Below are positions 1-7,640 of a DNA stretch of 64,000 bases, one piece after another (within the stretch, counting starts at the first letter, position 1; every line of letters begins with the position of its first letter). The notes below the pieces were generated by a model. That model did not search any database and was not told the DNA's origin. It worked only from the letters and a program-made list of their open reading frames with translations. This DNA comes from an uncultured Luteitalea sp. GTDB taxonomy: Bacteria > Acidobacteriota > Vicinamibacteria > Vicinamibacterales > Vicinamibacteraceae. The stretch lies in NCBI GenBank assembly GCA_934541105.1, contig CAKTDA010000004.1, positions 186,001 through 250,000 on the forward strand. Reading direction: 5' to 3'. The position numbers and the translations under genes are program-made.

Positions 1-858
1 AGCGTGGAAGGTCCGCGCGTCCTCGCTGCCGTCATCGACGAGGCCGCGACGCGTGGCGTGCCGATCCATCGCGTTTCGCAGGGCTCCGGCATCATGCTGC
101 TCTCGGATGCGGAGATCGGCGAGATGTGCGGGATGTGTCGCGACGCGCGCATGGAGCTCTCGCTGTTTGTCGGTCCTCGTGCGGCGTGGGACACCGGGGC
201 CGCGGTCGTGTCGCCGGCCGGGCGTACCCTCGGTGCGCAACTGCGCGGGCAGGATCAGGTGCGCCATGCGCTCGACGACGTGATGCGTGCCGTGGACCTG
301 GGTGTACGCAGTGTGCTCGTGGCCGACGCTGGCCTGCTGCGGCTGCTCGACCTGGCGAAGCGCGCCGATCACCTGCCGGGCGATCTCGTGGTCAAGGTCA
401 GCGTGCAGCTCGCTGCCGCCAACCCGCTGGCGGTCGCCGTGCTCGCCGACGAAGGCGCGACGACGATCAACGTGCCGACCGATCTGTCGCTGGCGCAGCT
501 TGCCGCGATTCGCCAGCACTGCGACGTGCCGCTGGACGTGTACGTCGAGGTGCCCGACGGCTTCGGCGGGTTCGTCCGCCACTACGAGATCCCGCAGTTG
601 ATTCATGCCGTGTCGCCGGTGTACGTGAAATTCGGGCTGCGCAACGCGCCTGACATCTACCCGTCCGGGCTGCACCTCGAGGGCGCGGCGACGCTGATGG
701 CGCGCGAGCGCGTGCGTCGCGCCGAGCTCGGGCTCGCGCTGTTGCGCCGCCAGATCGGAGGCGCGCCCGGGGATGTCGATGCGTCGATACCGACGATGTC
801 GCGCGTGGGCGCCGATGACGCGCCAGGCGTTCCGGTGCAGGTGGGCGCGTCGACCTGA
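1..858 (+). CDS. U32-peptidase-like TIM-barrel protein, 3' part
   Basis: The reading frame is open to the left edge, so the true start lies outside the window; 285 codons are visible. The visible part alternates strands and helices like a TIM barrel (VVKVSVQLAAANPLAVAVLADEG..., then PLDVYVEVPDGFGGFVRHYEIPQL, then SPVYVKFGLRNAP), which resembles proteins loosely annotated as U32 family peptidases. I do not see the U32 signature cysteine/histidine motif in this part, so peptidase activity is not supported. The stop codon lies in the loop of a strong palindrome (841-872), so the last residues may come from a repeat insertion. Possible role in a small-molecule lyase or decarboxylase locus, given the BKACE and enolase-superfamily genes nearby. 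Family assignment is tentative. Confidence 0.5.
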   Translation, partial: SVEGPRVLAAVIDEAATRGVPIHRVSQGSGIMLLSDAEIGEMCGMCRDARMELSLFVGPRAAWDTGAAVVSPAGRTLGAQLRGQDQVRHALDDVMRAVDLGVRSVLVADAGLLRLLDLAKRADHLPGDLVVKVSVQLAAANPLAVAVLADEGATTINVPTDLSLAQLAAIRQHCDVPLDVYVEVPDGFGGFVRHYEIPQLIHAVSPVYVKFGLRNAPDIYPSGLHLEGAATLMARERVRRAELGLALLRRQIGGAPGDVDASIPTMSRVGADDAPGVPVQVGAST

Positions 859-872
859 AGGTCGACGCCCAC
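841..872. repeat. Palindromic hairpin containing the stop codon of the first gene
   Basis: Left arm GTGGGCGCGTCGACCT (841-856) pairs with right arm AGGTCGACGCCCAC (859-872); the left arm has a two-base bulge. The TGA stop spans 856-858, at the loop. There is no T tract, so it is a poor rho-independent terminator but could protect an mRNA 3' end. It has the look of a REP-like dispersed palindrome; copy number cannot be checked in this window. Confidence 0.6.
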
Positions 873-901
873 GAACCGATGTCTGGCCAACGTCGGAACA
901 T

Positions 902-931
902 CCAAGGCCCAAGGCCCAAGGCCCAAGGCCC
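902..931. repeat. Short tandem repeat, unit AAGGCCC
   Basis: About four head-to-tail copies of the 7-mer AAGGCCC fill most of the gap before the glycosyltransferase start at 943. Low-complexity, phrase-like intergenic repeat; similar tracts with other units occur at 26882-26916 and 43511-43556. Confidence 0.75.
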
Positions 932-942
932 ACTCTCTTCCC

Positions 943-1956
943 GTGATCTCCATCGTCATTCCCGTCTACAACAGCGCAGCCATCGTCGGAGACACCCTCG
1001 ACCGCATCGTCACGACGTGTGAGGCCGAGGGATGGACGTACGAGGTCATCGCCGTGGACGATGCCAGCCGCGACGACAGCGTGCGCGTACTCGAGGGCAG
1101 GGCGTCGCGACACCCATCGGTGCGCGTCATCGGCCTGCGGGCGAACGTCGGCCAGCATGCGGCGTTGATGATCGGGCTGCGCGCCGCGGCCGGCGACATC
1201 GTGGTCTGCATCGACGACGACCTGCAGCATCCGCCAGAGGCCATACCGGAGCTCGTGCGCGCGGTGCGGGCGGGGCACGACGCGGTGTTTGCCAGGTACG
1301 CCCACCCGCAGCATGCGCGCTGGCGTCGCGCCGGCAGCGGCGTGATGCGCGTCATCGACAGGGCCGTGTTCGGTGCGCCGCCAGGCCTCTTCGTCTCGAG
1401 CTTCCGGGCGATGAGCCGCGACGTCGTCGAACGGGTGTGTGCGTATCGTGGTTCGTCGCCGTGGATACGTGGGCAGATCCTGCGGGCGAGCCGTGCTCCG
1501 GCAAACGTCCACGTGGAGCATCGCGCGCGCCCCGACGGCGGGAGCAGCTACGGCGCGGTGGCACTGGCCGTCGTCGTGGTGCGGGTCCTGCTCGAATGGT
1601 CGCGCGTGCCGGCATGGTGCGCGCTGGCGACAGGCGCCGTCATGACCGTCACAGGCGTTGCGCTTGGCCCGGCCGGCAGCGGTGCGACCGGGACGATCGC
1701 CGTGCTGCTACTTCTGCAGGGGACTGCGTGGTTGCTCGTGAGCGTCGTCCTGCTTGCCAGGGTCGGGAAGGAACGCCGCGCGCTTCCGCTCGAGTCGCGA
1801 CACGAGCACGCGCAGCCCGTCGGCCGTCGGGTAGAGGAGTTCGAGGCAGCTGTCCGGCGCGGTCCGGTAGTTGGCGAGGCAGCCGCGACCGGTCGCAAGT
1901 TGCGTGTGCAAGGCCGCGATGCCGCCAGGCGCGAGGAACGGCCACAGGCTCGCTGA
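943..1956 (+). CDS. Family 2 glycosyltransferase with two C-terminal membrane helices
   Basis: GT-A fold sugar transferase of the DPM1/ArnC/GtrB kind, expected to move a sugar from a nucleotide donor to a polyprenyl-phosphate at the cytoplasmic face. The GTG start gives MISIVIPVYNSA, the classic GT2 beginning; the nucleotide-binding VDDAS and the DDDLQHP (DxD region) follow, with a VSSFRAM segment near residue 150. Two hydrophobic helices lie near residues 205-222 and 245-268. The reading frame then runs on for about 65 Arg/Glu-rich residues, antisense to the end of the membrane protein on the other strand (1708-1956 overlap). Relatives normally stop shortly after the second helix, so this tail is probably a run-on. 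The GT2 assignment is firm; the sugar and acceptor are unknown. Confidence 0.85.
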   Translation: MISIVIPVYNSAAIVGDTLDRIVTTCEAEGWTYEVIAVDDASRDDSVRVLEGRASRHPSVRVIGLRANVGQHAALMIGLRAAAGDIVVCIDDDLQHPPEAIPELVRAVRAGHDAVFARYAHPQHARWRRAGSGVMRVIDRAVFGAPPGLFVSSFRAMSRDVVERVCAYRGSSPWIRGQILRASRAPANVHVEHRARPDGGSSYGAVALAVVVVRVLLEWSRVPAWCALATGAVMTVTGVALGPAGSGATGTIAVLLLLQGTAWLLVSVVLLARVGKERRALPLESRHEHAQPVGRRVEEFEAAVRRGPVVGEAAATGRKLRVQGRDAARREERPQAR

Positions 1957-3117
1957 GGCGAGGGCCGCCATCACGACGCAAGGCGCCGCGGTCGCCACGA
2001 CGCGCCATCGCCGACTCCCCGCGGCGCTGCATTCGCGTGCCGGGATCGTGATCGGCAGGAGCGCGGCGACCGCGACCCACAGCAGCGCGCTGCCGTAGGC
2101 GAACCTGGGCTCGTGGATCGCGGAGAGCGCGAGCCCGCCACGAGCCACACCGACGCCGAGCACGTACGTCGCGGCCCAGGCGCCGATGGCGATCCACGGC
2201 AAGGCGTGCTGGCGCCGGTCCTTCCGCCGGCAGAGCGCCGCGAGCACGACGAACGACGCCAGGCCAGCAGCGCCCATGACGCGCGTCGGCTTGTAGCCCA
2301 GGGCCGGCGCTGCGGGCGCGACGGGGAGCCCGGCTACCGCGGCCGTCGCGTGGACGACGGCCGCGACGCCCGCCGGCGCGGTCGCCTTGTATGGAGAGCC
2401 CTCGCGGAGTTCCACGCCGTGGAGCCCGACGACGACGCACGCGGCGGCGGCCCACACGGCGAGCACGGCCGGCGACGGTCGCGGTGTGTGCAACACGAGC
2501 AGCGAGAACACGAACGGCCACGTGAGCACGCCCGGACCGTACGACAGCGATGCCACGAGGCAGAGCACGGCGGTCGCCACGGCGCGCGTGCCCGCACTTC
2601 CCGCACCCGTAGCCACGGCAACCGACGCGACGAACGTGAGCACCACGATGTGCATCGAGAACTGGCGCGGGTCCATCCACATCGGCCAGTAGGCGAGCGG
2701 GAAGGCGAGGGCCGCCATGGTGAGGGCCGCCAGCATGCCGGGCCAGCCGGCAGGACGCGCCGACGTGCGGCGCAGCAGGCCCAGGAGGAGCCAGAGCGTG
2801 GCGAGCGCCAGCGGCAGCTTCAGGTACACGCGCGGCAGCACGTGGATCGACGAGAGCGAGAACAGGGCCTCGTCGACGAGGAGCGGGACGACAACGCGAT
2901 GGCCGTTGAAGAGCGGCCAGTACCGCCCCCGCCCGTCCGTAGCCGTCGGGTCCTGCCCGACGGCCTCCTCCGGGTAGATGCGATCGAGCCAATCCCACGT
3001 GTCCCAGTACGGCACGTCGACGGCGTAGCACGCGACGAGCAGCGCGACGATGACGGCAGGGACGTGAAGGACGGCGCGCAGCCACAGGGAATCGGCGGGA
3101 GCGCGTCCGCGGGTCAT
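1708..3117 (-). CDS. Polytopic membrane protein with PYWDxW...NGHR motif
   Basis: 469-residue integral membrane protein with about ten hydrophobic segments. After the first helix comes an outward loop with VPYWDTWDWLD and, about 30 residues later, FNGHRVVVP. This motif pair recurs in uncharacterised membrane proteins with GT-C-glycosyltransferase-like topology, so a role in transferring lipid-linked sugars is a guess. The C-terminus holds CLANYRTAPDSCLELLYP, which looks like a genuine periplasmic domain. The ATG at 3117 overlaps the stop of the BKACE gene (ATGA), so the two are translationally coupled. The 3' end overlaps the convergent glycosyltransferase by 249 bp. Function not known. Confidence 0.8.
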   Translation of the reverse strand: MTRGRAPADSLWLRAVLHVPAVIVALLVACYAVDVPYWDTWDWLDRIYPEEAVGQDPTATDGRGRYWPLFNGHRVVVPLLVDEALFSLSSIHVLPRVYLKLPLALATLWLLLGLLRRTSARPAGWPGMLAALTMAALAFPLAYWPMWMDPRQFSMHIVVLTFVASVAVATGAGSAGTRAVATAVLCLVASLSYGPGVLTWPFVFSLLVLHTPRPSPAVLAVWAAAACVVVGLHGVELREGSPYKATAPAGVAAVVHATAAVAGLPVAPAAPALGYKPTRVMGAAGLASFVVLAALCRRKDRRQHALPWIAIGAWAATYVLGVGVARGGLALSAIHEPRFAYGSALLWVAVAALLPITIPARECSAAGSRRWRVVATAAPCVVMAALASASLWPFLAPGGIAALHTQLATGRGCLANYRTAPDSCLELLYPTADGLRVLVSRLERKRAAFLPDPGKQDDAHEQPRSPLQK

Positions 3118-3971
3118 GCGCCGGCGGTCGATCGGGGCGGCAGGCCGATGATCGCGCGCGCCTGATCGGGCGTCGCCGGCTCGCGACCTGCGGCACGCCC
3201 CAGCCTCACGAGCCGCTCGACGAGGGCCACGTTGGACGCGGGCTCTGACTTCGCGGCGTCCATGTAGAGGCCGTCCTCGAGCCCGACACGGACGTGACCG
3301 CCCATGGTGACCGCCATGGCATTCACCGGGAACTGGAACCGGCCGATGCCGGTGGCGGCCCAGGTGGCGCCGGCCGGCACTCTCTGGGCGGCGAGGACGA
3401 GGTTGAGCGGCGTGGCCGCGAGCGTGCCCCGCGATCCGAGCAGGAGATTCACGTAGAGCGGCGGACGCAGTACCCGTCGCTCGACGAGGTGATGCGCGTA
3501 GTCGAGCATCCCGAGGTCGAACACCTCGAGTTCGGGGACGATGCCGCGCTCCTGCATGCGCGTGGCGAGCGCCTGGATCATCGCGGGTTCGTTCACGGAC
3601 GCCTGCGTCGGGAAGTTCATCGAGCCGAGCGTCAGCGACGCCATCTCGGGCCGCGCCTCGCCCTCGAGGTCGAGCACCGCGGCGCGCTGCTCGAACGCAC
3701 CGAACGTCCGGCCGCTCGTGGAAACGCACACGACGAGGTCCGGGGCCGCATACCTGACGGCGGTGATCACCTCCCGGTAGCGCTCCGGGCGCCATGTCGG
3801 CCGGCCCTGATCGTCGCGCGCGTGGAGGTGGATGATCGACGCGCCGAGCGCGCGGCACGCCGCGGCATCGCGCGCGATCGCCTCGGGAGTCACCGGCAGC
3901 GCCTGGTTGTCGCGCGGCATCGGGACCATGCCGGTGGGCGCGAGGTTGACGATGAGCGGCGCGGTGGTCAT
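3114..3971 (-). CDS. BKACE family (beta-keto acid cleavage enzyme, DUF849)
   Basis: Predicted zinc-dependent enzyme that condenses a beta-keto acid with acetyl-CoA and cleaves it to acetoacetate plus a new acyl-CoA. At 285 aa it is close to the family length. Seen: the zinc-binding HLHAR motif (His48 and His50), a VCVSTSGRT strand near residue 85, LEVFDLG near 150, and MGGHVRVGLED (His226, Arg228, Glu232), the usual substrate and metal region. Its ATG (3971) overlaps the stop of the acyltransferase gene by ATGA, and its own stop overlaps the start of the membrane protein. The family usually acts in lysine fermentation or carnitine and similar catabolism; here it sits in an amino-sugar-type operon, which is unusual. 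Specificity cannot be read from the sequence. Confidence 0.88.
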   Translation of the reverse strand: MTTAPLIVNLAPTGMVPMPRDNQALPVTPEAIARDAAACRALGASIIHLHARDDQGRPTWRPERYREVITAVRYAAPDLVVCVSTSGRTFGAFEQRAAVLDLEGEARPEMASLTLGSMNFPTQASVNEPAMIQALATRMQERGIVPELEVFDLGMLDYAHHLVERRVLRPPLYVNLLLGSRGTLAATPLNLVLAAQRVPAGATWAATGIGRFQFPVNAMAVTMGGHVRVGLEDGLYMDAAKSEPASNVALVERLVRLGRAAGREPATPDQARAIIGLPPRSTAGA

Positions 3972-4615
3972 CGCCCGTCGATGCCCTCGCGCGTCACCCG
4001 AGCCGGCACGCCCATCACCTGGACGCGATCGGCGACGTCCCTTGTGACGAGCGCCCCGGCGCCGACGAGGCTGCCACGGCCGATCGCCAGCTTGTCGAGC
4101 ACGATGGCGCCGATGCCCACGTAGGTGCACGGGCCGATCTCGCAGCAGCCACCGATGTTGGCACCCGGGCCGAGCGTCACGTAGTCGTGGACCACGGTGT
4201 GATGACCGATCAAGGCGCCACGGTTGACGATCGCGTGGCGGCCGATCTGTGCGTGTGCCCCGATGATCGCGCCTGCGCTGACGATCGCGCCCTCCGCCAC
4301 GTGCGCGGTGCGCGAGATGCGTGCGCTCGGATGCACGAGCCGCGTGAACCGCAGGCCCAGCGCCGCGGCCTGATCGACGAAGCGGTGGCGATGCGTCGTG
4401 CTGAGCGCGCAGACGCCGACGTGGGTCGGCGCGAGCGCCGCAACCTCGTCGATCCAGTGGACCGGCAGGCCTTCCAGGCGGGTTCCCGCGCGCTCGCGGT
4501 CCATGTTCTCCACGAATCCCGCGACGACACTGCCGTCGACGTCCGACGCCAGGTCGGCGACTTCGACCGCGAACGTGCGTGTGCCGAGGATGAGCAGGCG
4601 CACCGGCGTGCTCAC
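3968..4615 (-). CDS. NeuD/PglD-type sugar O/N-acyltransferase
   Basis: 215 aa in two parts: an N-terminal Rossmann-like domain (VRLLILGTRTFAVEVADL) and a left-handed beta-helix of hexapeptide repeats from about residue 96 to 205 (AHVAEGAIVSAGAIIGAHA..., ending MGVPARV). The pair of histidines in LIGHHTVVHDY (138-139) matches the catalytic-base region of PglD. Members acetylate amino groups of UDP-linked 4-amino sugars or sialic acids using acyl-CoA. It starts at GTG 4615, overlapping the stop of the aminotransferase gene (GTGA), so it likely acts on the aminotransferase product. Family certain, substrate inferred. Confidence 0.88.
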   Translation of the reverse strand: MSTPVRLLILGTRTFAVEVADLASDVDGSVVAGFVENMDRERAGTRLEGLPVHWIDEVAALAPTHVGVCALSTTHRHRFVDQAAALGLRFTRLVHPSARISRTAHVAEGAIVSAGAIIGAHAQIGRHAIVNRGALIGHHTVVHDYVTLGPGANIGGCCEIGPCTYVGIGAIVLDKLAIGRGSLVGAGALVTRDVADRVQVMGVPARVTREGIDGR

Positions 4616-5763
4616 GACTCGCCGCCCGATGCCGCGAAGTCGCGGACGCCGCACACCACGCGGCCCAGGTCCTCGTCGTCGAGTTCCGCGTAGAGCGGCA
4701 GGCTCAGGATCTCCGCGAACACCTGTTCGGTCGCCGGCAGCGGAACGCTGAAGTCCGCGAAGACCGGGTGCAGGTGGTTGGGAATGTACTCGACGGATGT
4801 TCCGATGCCGCGCGCGCGCAGCCACGCCATCAGCTCGTCGCGGCGCCCGTCCCGCACGCGCACCACGTACGTGAATGGGCAGGTGTCGGGATCCGGCGTC
4901 GTGACGGGCGTGAGGCCGGGCAGGTCCGCAAGCGCCTGGTGATACTGCGCGACGATGGCCTGGCGGCGTGCGCGGAACTGCGGCAGGCGGAGCAGCTGCG
5001 CGAGACCGATCGCGGCGTTCATGTCGGCCATGTGCGCTCGCCAGCCGTGGCGCTCGACCGCGTACGCCCAGCCGGCTCCCTGCGCGTGACGGGCCCAGCC
5101 GTCGGCCGGGATCCCCAGCGTCCGCGCCGTGCGCAGGCGCGCCGCGAGCGCGTCCGAGTCCGTGGCGATGGCCCCGCCTTCGCCGCAGGTGATGTTCTTG
5201 ATCGGGTCGAAACTGTAGCAGCCGGCGACTCCGAACGTGCCGAGCGGCCGGCCGCCGGCAGACGAGCCGAACGCGTGGGCCGCGTCCTCGACGATGGCCA
5301 GCCCGTGGTCGGCAGCCAGCGCCGCGAGCGCGGGCATGTCGCAGCAGGCCCCGGCGAAGTGCACGGGCATGACGGCGCGGACCGTGACTCCGTTGCGCCG
5401 GGCCTGCACCAGCCGCGCCAGGGCGTCGTCCACGTCGAGTTGCAGCGTGTCGGCGACGACGTCGCAGAACACCGGCGTCAATCGGGCGGCGACGATGGCA
5501 TGAATCGAGGCGACGAAGGTCAGCGTCGGCACGAGCACGCCGCTGCCGGCAGGCAGATCCAGTGCCTCGAGCGCAAGATGGAGCGCCGCGGTGCCGCTGC
5601 TGACGGCGACGACGTGCGGCACGCGCAGGCGATCCCGGAGGGCCTCTTCGAATGCCTGCGTCGCCGCACCGGCCCCGAGCCAGCGGCTCTCGAACACGCG
5701 GGCCACCGCGGCGAGTTCCTGATCGCCGAGTGACGGTCTGTGCGTCGGAATGAAACGGCTCAT
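4612..5763 (-). CDS. DegT/DnrJ/EryC1/StrS aminotransferase
   Basis: PLP-dependent sugar aminotransferase, 383 aa, the usual length. Seen: SSGTAALHLALEAL (cofactor phosphate binding, about 55-68), the VEDAAHAFGS segment with Asp160 for the pyridine nitrogen, and SFDPIKNITCGEGG in which Lys189 is the expected Schiff-base lysine. Such enzymes convert keto-sugar nucleotides to amino sugars using glutamate. The start MSRFIPTHRP fits family alignments; a longer reading frame upstream would run into the divergent gene. First gene of a four-gene operon with all junctions overlapping, divergent from the enolase-superfamily gene across about 76 bp. Whether the substrate is a UDP-, dTDP- or GDP-sugar is unknown. 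Confidence 0.9.
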   Translation of the reverse strand: MSRFIPTHRPSLGDQELAAVARVFESRWLGAGAATQAFEEALRDRLRVPHVVAVSSGTAALHLALEALDLPAGSGVLVPTLTFVASIHAIVAARLTPVFCDVVADTLQLDVDDALARLVQARRNGVTVRAVMPVHFAGACCDMPALAALAADHGLAIVEDAAHAFGSSAGGRPLGTFGVAGCYSFDPIKNITCGEGGAIATDSDALAARLRTARTLGIPADGWARHAQGAGWAYAVERHGWRAHMADMNAAIGLAQLLRLPQFRARRQAIVAQYHQALADLPGLTPVTTPDPDTCPFTYVVRVRDGRRDELMAWLRARGIGTSVEYIPNHLHPVFADFSVPLPATEQVFAEILSLPLYAELDDEDLGRVVCGVRDFAASGGES

Positions 5764-5839
5764 CGTACGCCGAGCCGGCGGAATCTGCCTTCGCGCGGGC
5801 CGCGCGCATTGTAGCATCGTGGCGGAGACCACCAACCGC

Positions 5840-6994
5840 ATGCGCATCACCGAAGTCGAAACCTTCATCGTCGGCAGCGACTGGCGCAACTTCACCATCT
5901 GCCGCCTGCACACCGACACGGGACTGACCGGGCTCGGCGAGTCGCGCATCCCGAACCATCCGCACGCACTCGAGGCCTACGCGCGCGCCGCGTCGCGTCA
6001 CGTGATCGGGCGCGACCCGTTCGACATCGAGTCGCTCGTGCTGCGCATGCGGCGCGACGACTACTCGCGGCCCGGCGAGATCATGAGTTCGGGCATCGCG
6101 ATCTTCGAGATGGCCTGCTGGGACATCGTCGGCAAGGCGCTGCAGCAGCCGGTGTATCGCCTGCTCGGCGGGAAGGTGCGCGACCGCATCCGCGCGTATG
6201 CGAATGGCTGGTACCGCGTCGAGCGCACGCCGGAGCAGTTCCATGCCGCGGCGAAGGCCGTCGCGGCGAGGGGCTACACCGCGCTCAAGTTCGACCCGTT
6301 CGGGCCGGGCTACTACGAGATCGACGTCGCCGAGCGTCGTCGTGTCGTCGCGCTCGTGGAAGCCGTGCGCGACGCCATCGGACCCGACGTGGAGATCCTG
6401 CTCGAGATGCACGGCCGCTTCTCGCCGGTGCAGGCCGTGCAGATCGTGAAGCTGCTGGAACCGTTCGGGCTCGGGTGGATCGAGGAGCCGGTGCCGCCCG
6501 AGAACCTGGCGGCGCTGCGGAGCGTGCGCGAGCAGTTGTCGGGCGTGACGATCGCGACGGGGGAGCGCATCCACGCGCGCCACGAGTTCCGCGAACTGTT
6601 CGACCTGCGCGCCGCCGACGTGATCCAGTTCGACGTCACGCACATCGGCGGGCTGCTCGAGAGCAAGAAGCTCGCCGCGCAGGCCGACGTGCACTACGTC
6701 ACGATCGCGCCGCACAACGTCGGCGGGCAGATCTCGACGGCCGCCAACCTGCACCTCGCCGCCTGCACCACGAACTTCCGCGTGCAGGAGTACTTCAACG
6801 ACTTTGCCGATCCCTGGGTGAAGGAGACGGCTCGCGGAGTTCCAGACGTCGTCGACGGCTACTTCGCGCTGCCGACGGCGCCCGGGCTCGGCGTCGAACT
6901 CGACGAAGCCGTGTGCGCGGCGCACCCGTGCGGCACCACGCACTTCAACCTCTTCACCGAAGGCTGGGAGAAGCGCGAGGGCGTGAAGGGCTGA
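5840..6994 (+). CDS. Enolase-superfamily sugar-acid dehydratase (mandelate racemase/muconate lactonizing family)
   Basis: 384 aa with a capping domain (1-120) and TIM barrel. Expected to abstract a proton alpha to a carboxylate and eliminate water from a sugar acid. Metal-ligand positions are Glu189 (LLEMHGRF), Glu215 (WIEEPV) and Glu242 (ATGERI); His191 and His292 (APHN) match the catalytic histidines of galactonate-dehydratase-like enzymes, with Lys150 in ALKFDPFG. The first ligand is Glu where that group usually has Asp, so the substrate may differ. ATG 5840 was chosen because it gives the standard MRITEVETFIV start; an in-frame ATG at 5750 would overlap the divergent gene. Its stop abuts the convergent DinB-like gene directly. 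Confidence 0.85.
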   Translation: MRITEVETFIVGSDWRNFTICRLHTDTGLTGLGESRIPNHPHALEAYARAASRHVIGRDPFDIESLVLRMRRDDYSRPGEIMSSGIAIFEMACWDIVGKALQQPVYRLLGGKVRDRIRAYANGWYRVERTPEQFHAAAKAVAARGYTALKFDPFGPGYYEIDVAERRRVVALVEAVRDAIGPDVEILLEMHGRFSPVQAVQIVKLLEPFGLGWIEEPVPPENLAALRSVREQLSGVTIATGERIHARHEFRELFDLRAADVIQFDVTHIGGLLESKKLAAQADVHYVTIAPHNVGGQISTAANLHLAACTTNFRVQEYFNDFADPWVKETARGVPDVVDGYFALPTAPGLGVELDEAVCAAHPCGTTHFNLFTEGWEKREGVKG

Positions 6995-7516
6995 TCACGG
7001 GCGCCACTGCGCCGATTGCCCCCGCGGAATCGTGAGCGTCTCGAAACGATCCCCGAGGCTCCACTTCGCAATCCACACGATCTGGCCGACGTGGGCCGCC
7101 GTGTGCGCGAGCGAGCGCAGGACGGCCGCGTGCAGCGGCAGCGTCTCGCCGCGGATGACGACGGAGCGATCGAGGTCGTCGGGCCGGAGCACGGCCAGCG
7201 AGGCGTCCACCAGGTAGAAGCCGCGCGCCCATCCGGCCATCAGCGAGTCACGCGTGTCGTCGCGGCGGATCTCGAACTCGCCATCGCGGTCCCGGTCCGG
7301 CTTCTCGCCATCCGACGTGAGGACCTCGGTCCAGCGCGATCGGAGGTTGCCGCCGACGTGCTTGACGATGATCGCCAGGCTGTTGGACTCGGGGCCGGGG
7401 ACGGAAAAGAACGTCCCGTCACCCACCTGCCCGAGCGCGCGCTCGGCCGTGCCGCGCAGCTTGCCGAACTCGACCCGCGCCGCCTCCATCCATCGCATCT
7501 CGACCTCGCTGCTCAT
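6995..7516 (-). CDS. DinB-like protein (DUF1572)
   Basis: 173-residue four-helix-bundle protein of the DinB/YfiT superfamily. Seen: the helix-2 pattern NSLAIIVKHVGGNLRSRW with a metal-candidate histidine, and a late HTAAHVGQIVWIAKW helix with two more histidines, giving the three-His site typical of the superfamily. Members bind a divalent metal; some are thiol-dependent transferases, but DUF1572 proteins have no proven reaction. ATG 7516 gives MSSEVEMRWMEAAR. It is divergent from the phenylalanine hydroxylase gene and converges on the dehydratase with no gap. Role unknown. Confidence 0.75.
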   Translation of the reverse strand: MSSEVEMRWMEAARVEFGKLRGTAERALGQVGDGTFFSVPGPESNSLAIIVKHVGGNLRSRWTEVLTSDGEKPDRDRDGEFEIRRDDTRDSLMAGWARGFYLVDASLAVLRPDDLDRSVVIRGETLPLHAAVLRSLAHTAAHVGQIVWIAKWSLGDRFETLTIPRGQSAQWRP

Positions 7517-7573
7517 CGGTTCACTCCCGTGTGGCGGCCCCCATGCAACGACCTTGCAGTGAAAGCCCGTCGC

Positions 7574-7621
7574 TACTATGCTTGCGGTACGCGCTTCTGA
7601 AATCATTACATGTGCTAATGA
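7574..7621 (+). promoter_or_regulatory. Probable phenylalanine hydroxylase promoter and operator
   Basis: A -10-like TACTAT lies at 7574-7579. Downstream, TCATTA (7603-7608) and TAATGA (7616-7621) form a perfect inverted repeat with a 7-base spacer, in a locally AT-rich patch of an otherwise GC-rich region. This is a plausible repressor site between promoter and start codon (7641). The binding protein is unknown; I see no regulator gene next to it. Confidence 0.5.
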
Positions 7622-7640
7622 CGCGCTGCGGGTGCCTGCC

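Noticed and set aside
4616..6943. Minus-strand upstream extension of the acyltransferase frame
   Set aside because: It runs antisense to the dehydratase and in another frame across the aminotransferase gene; the real protein begins at GTG 4615.
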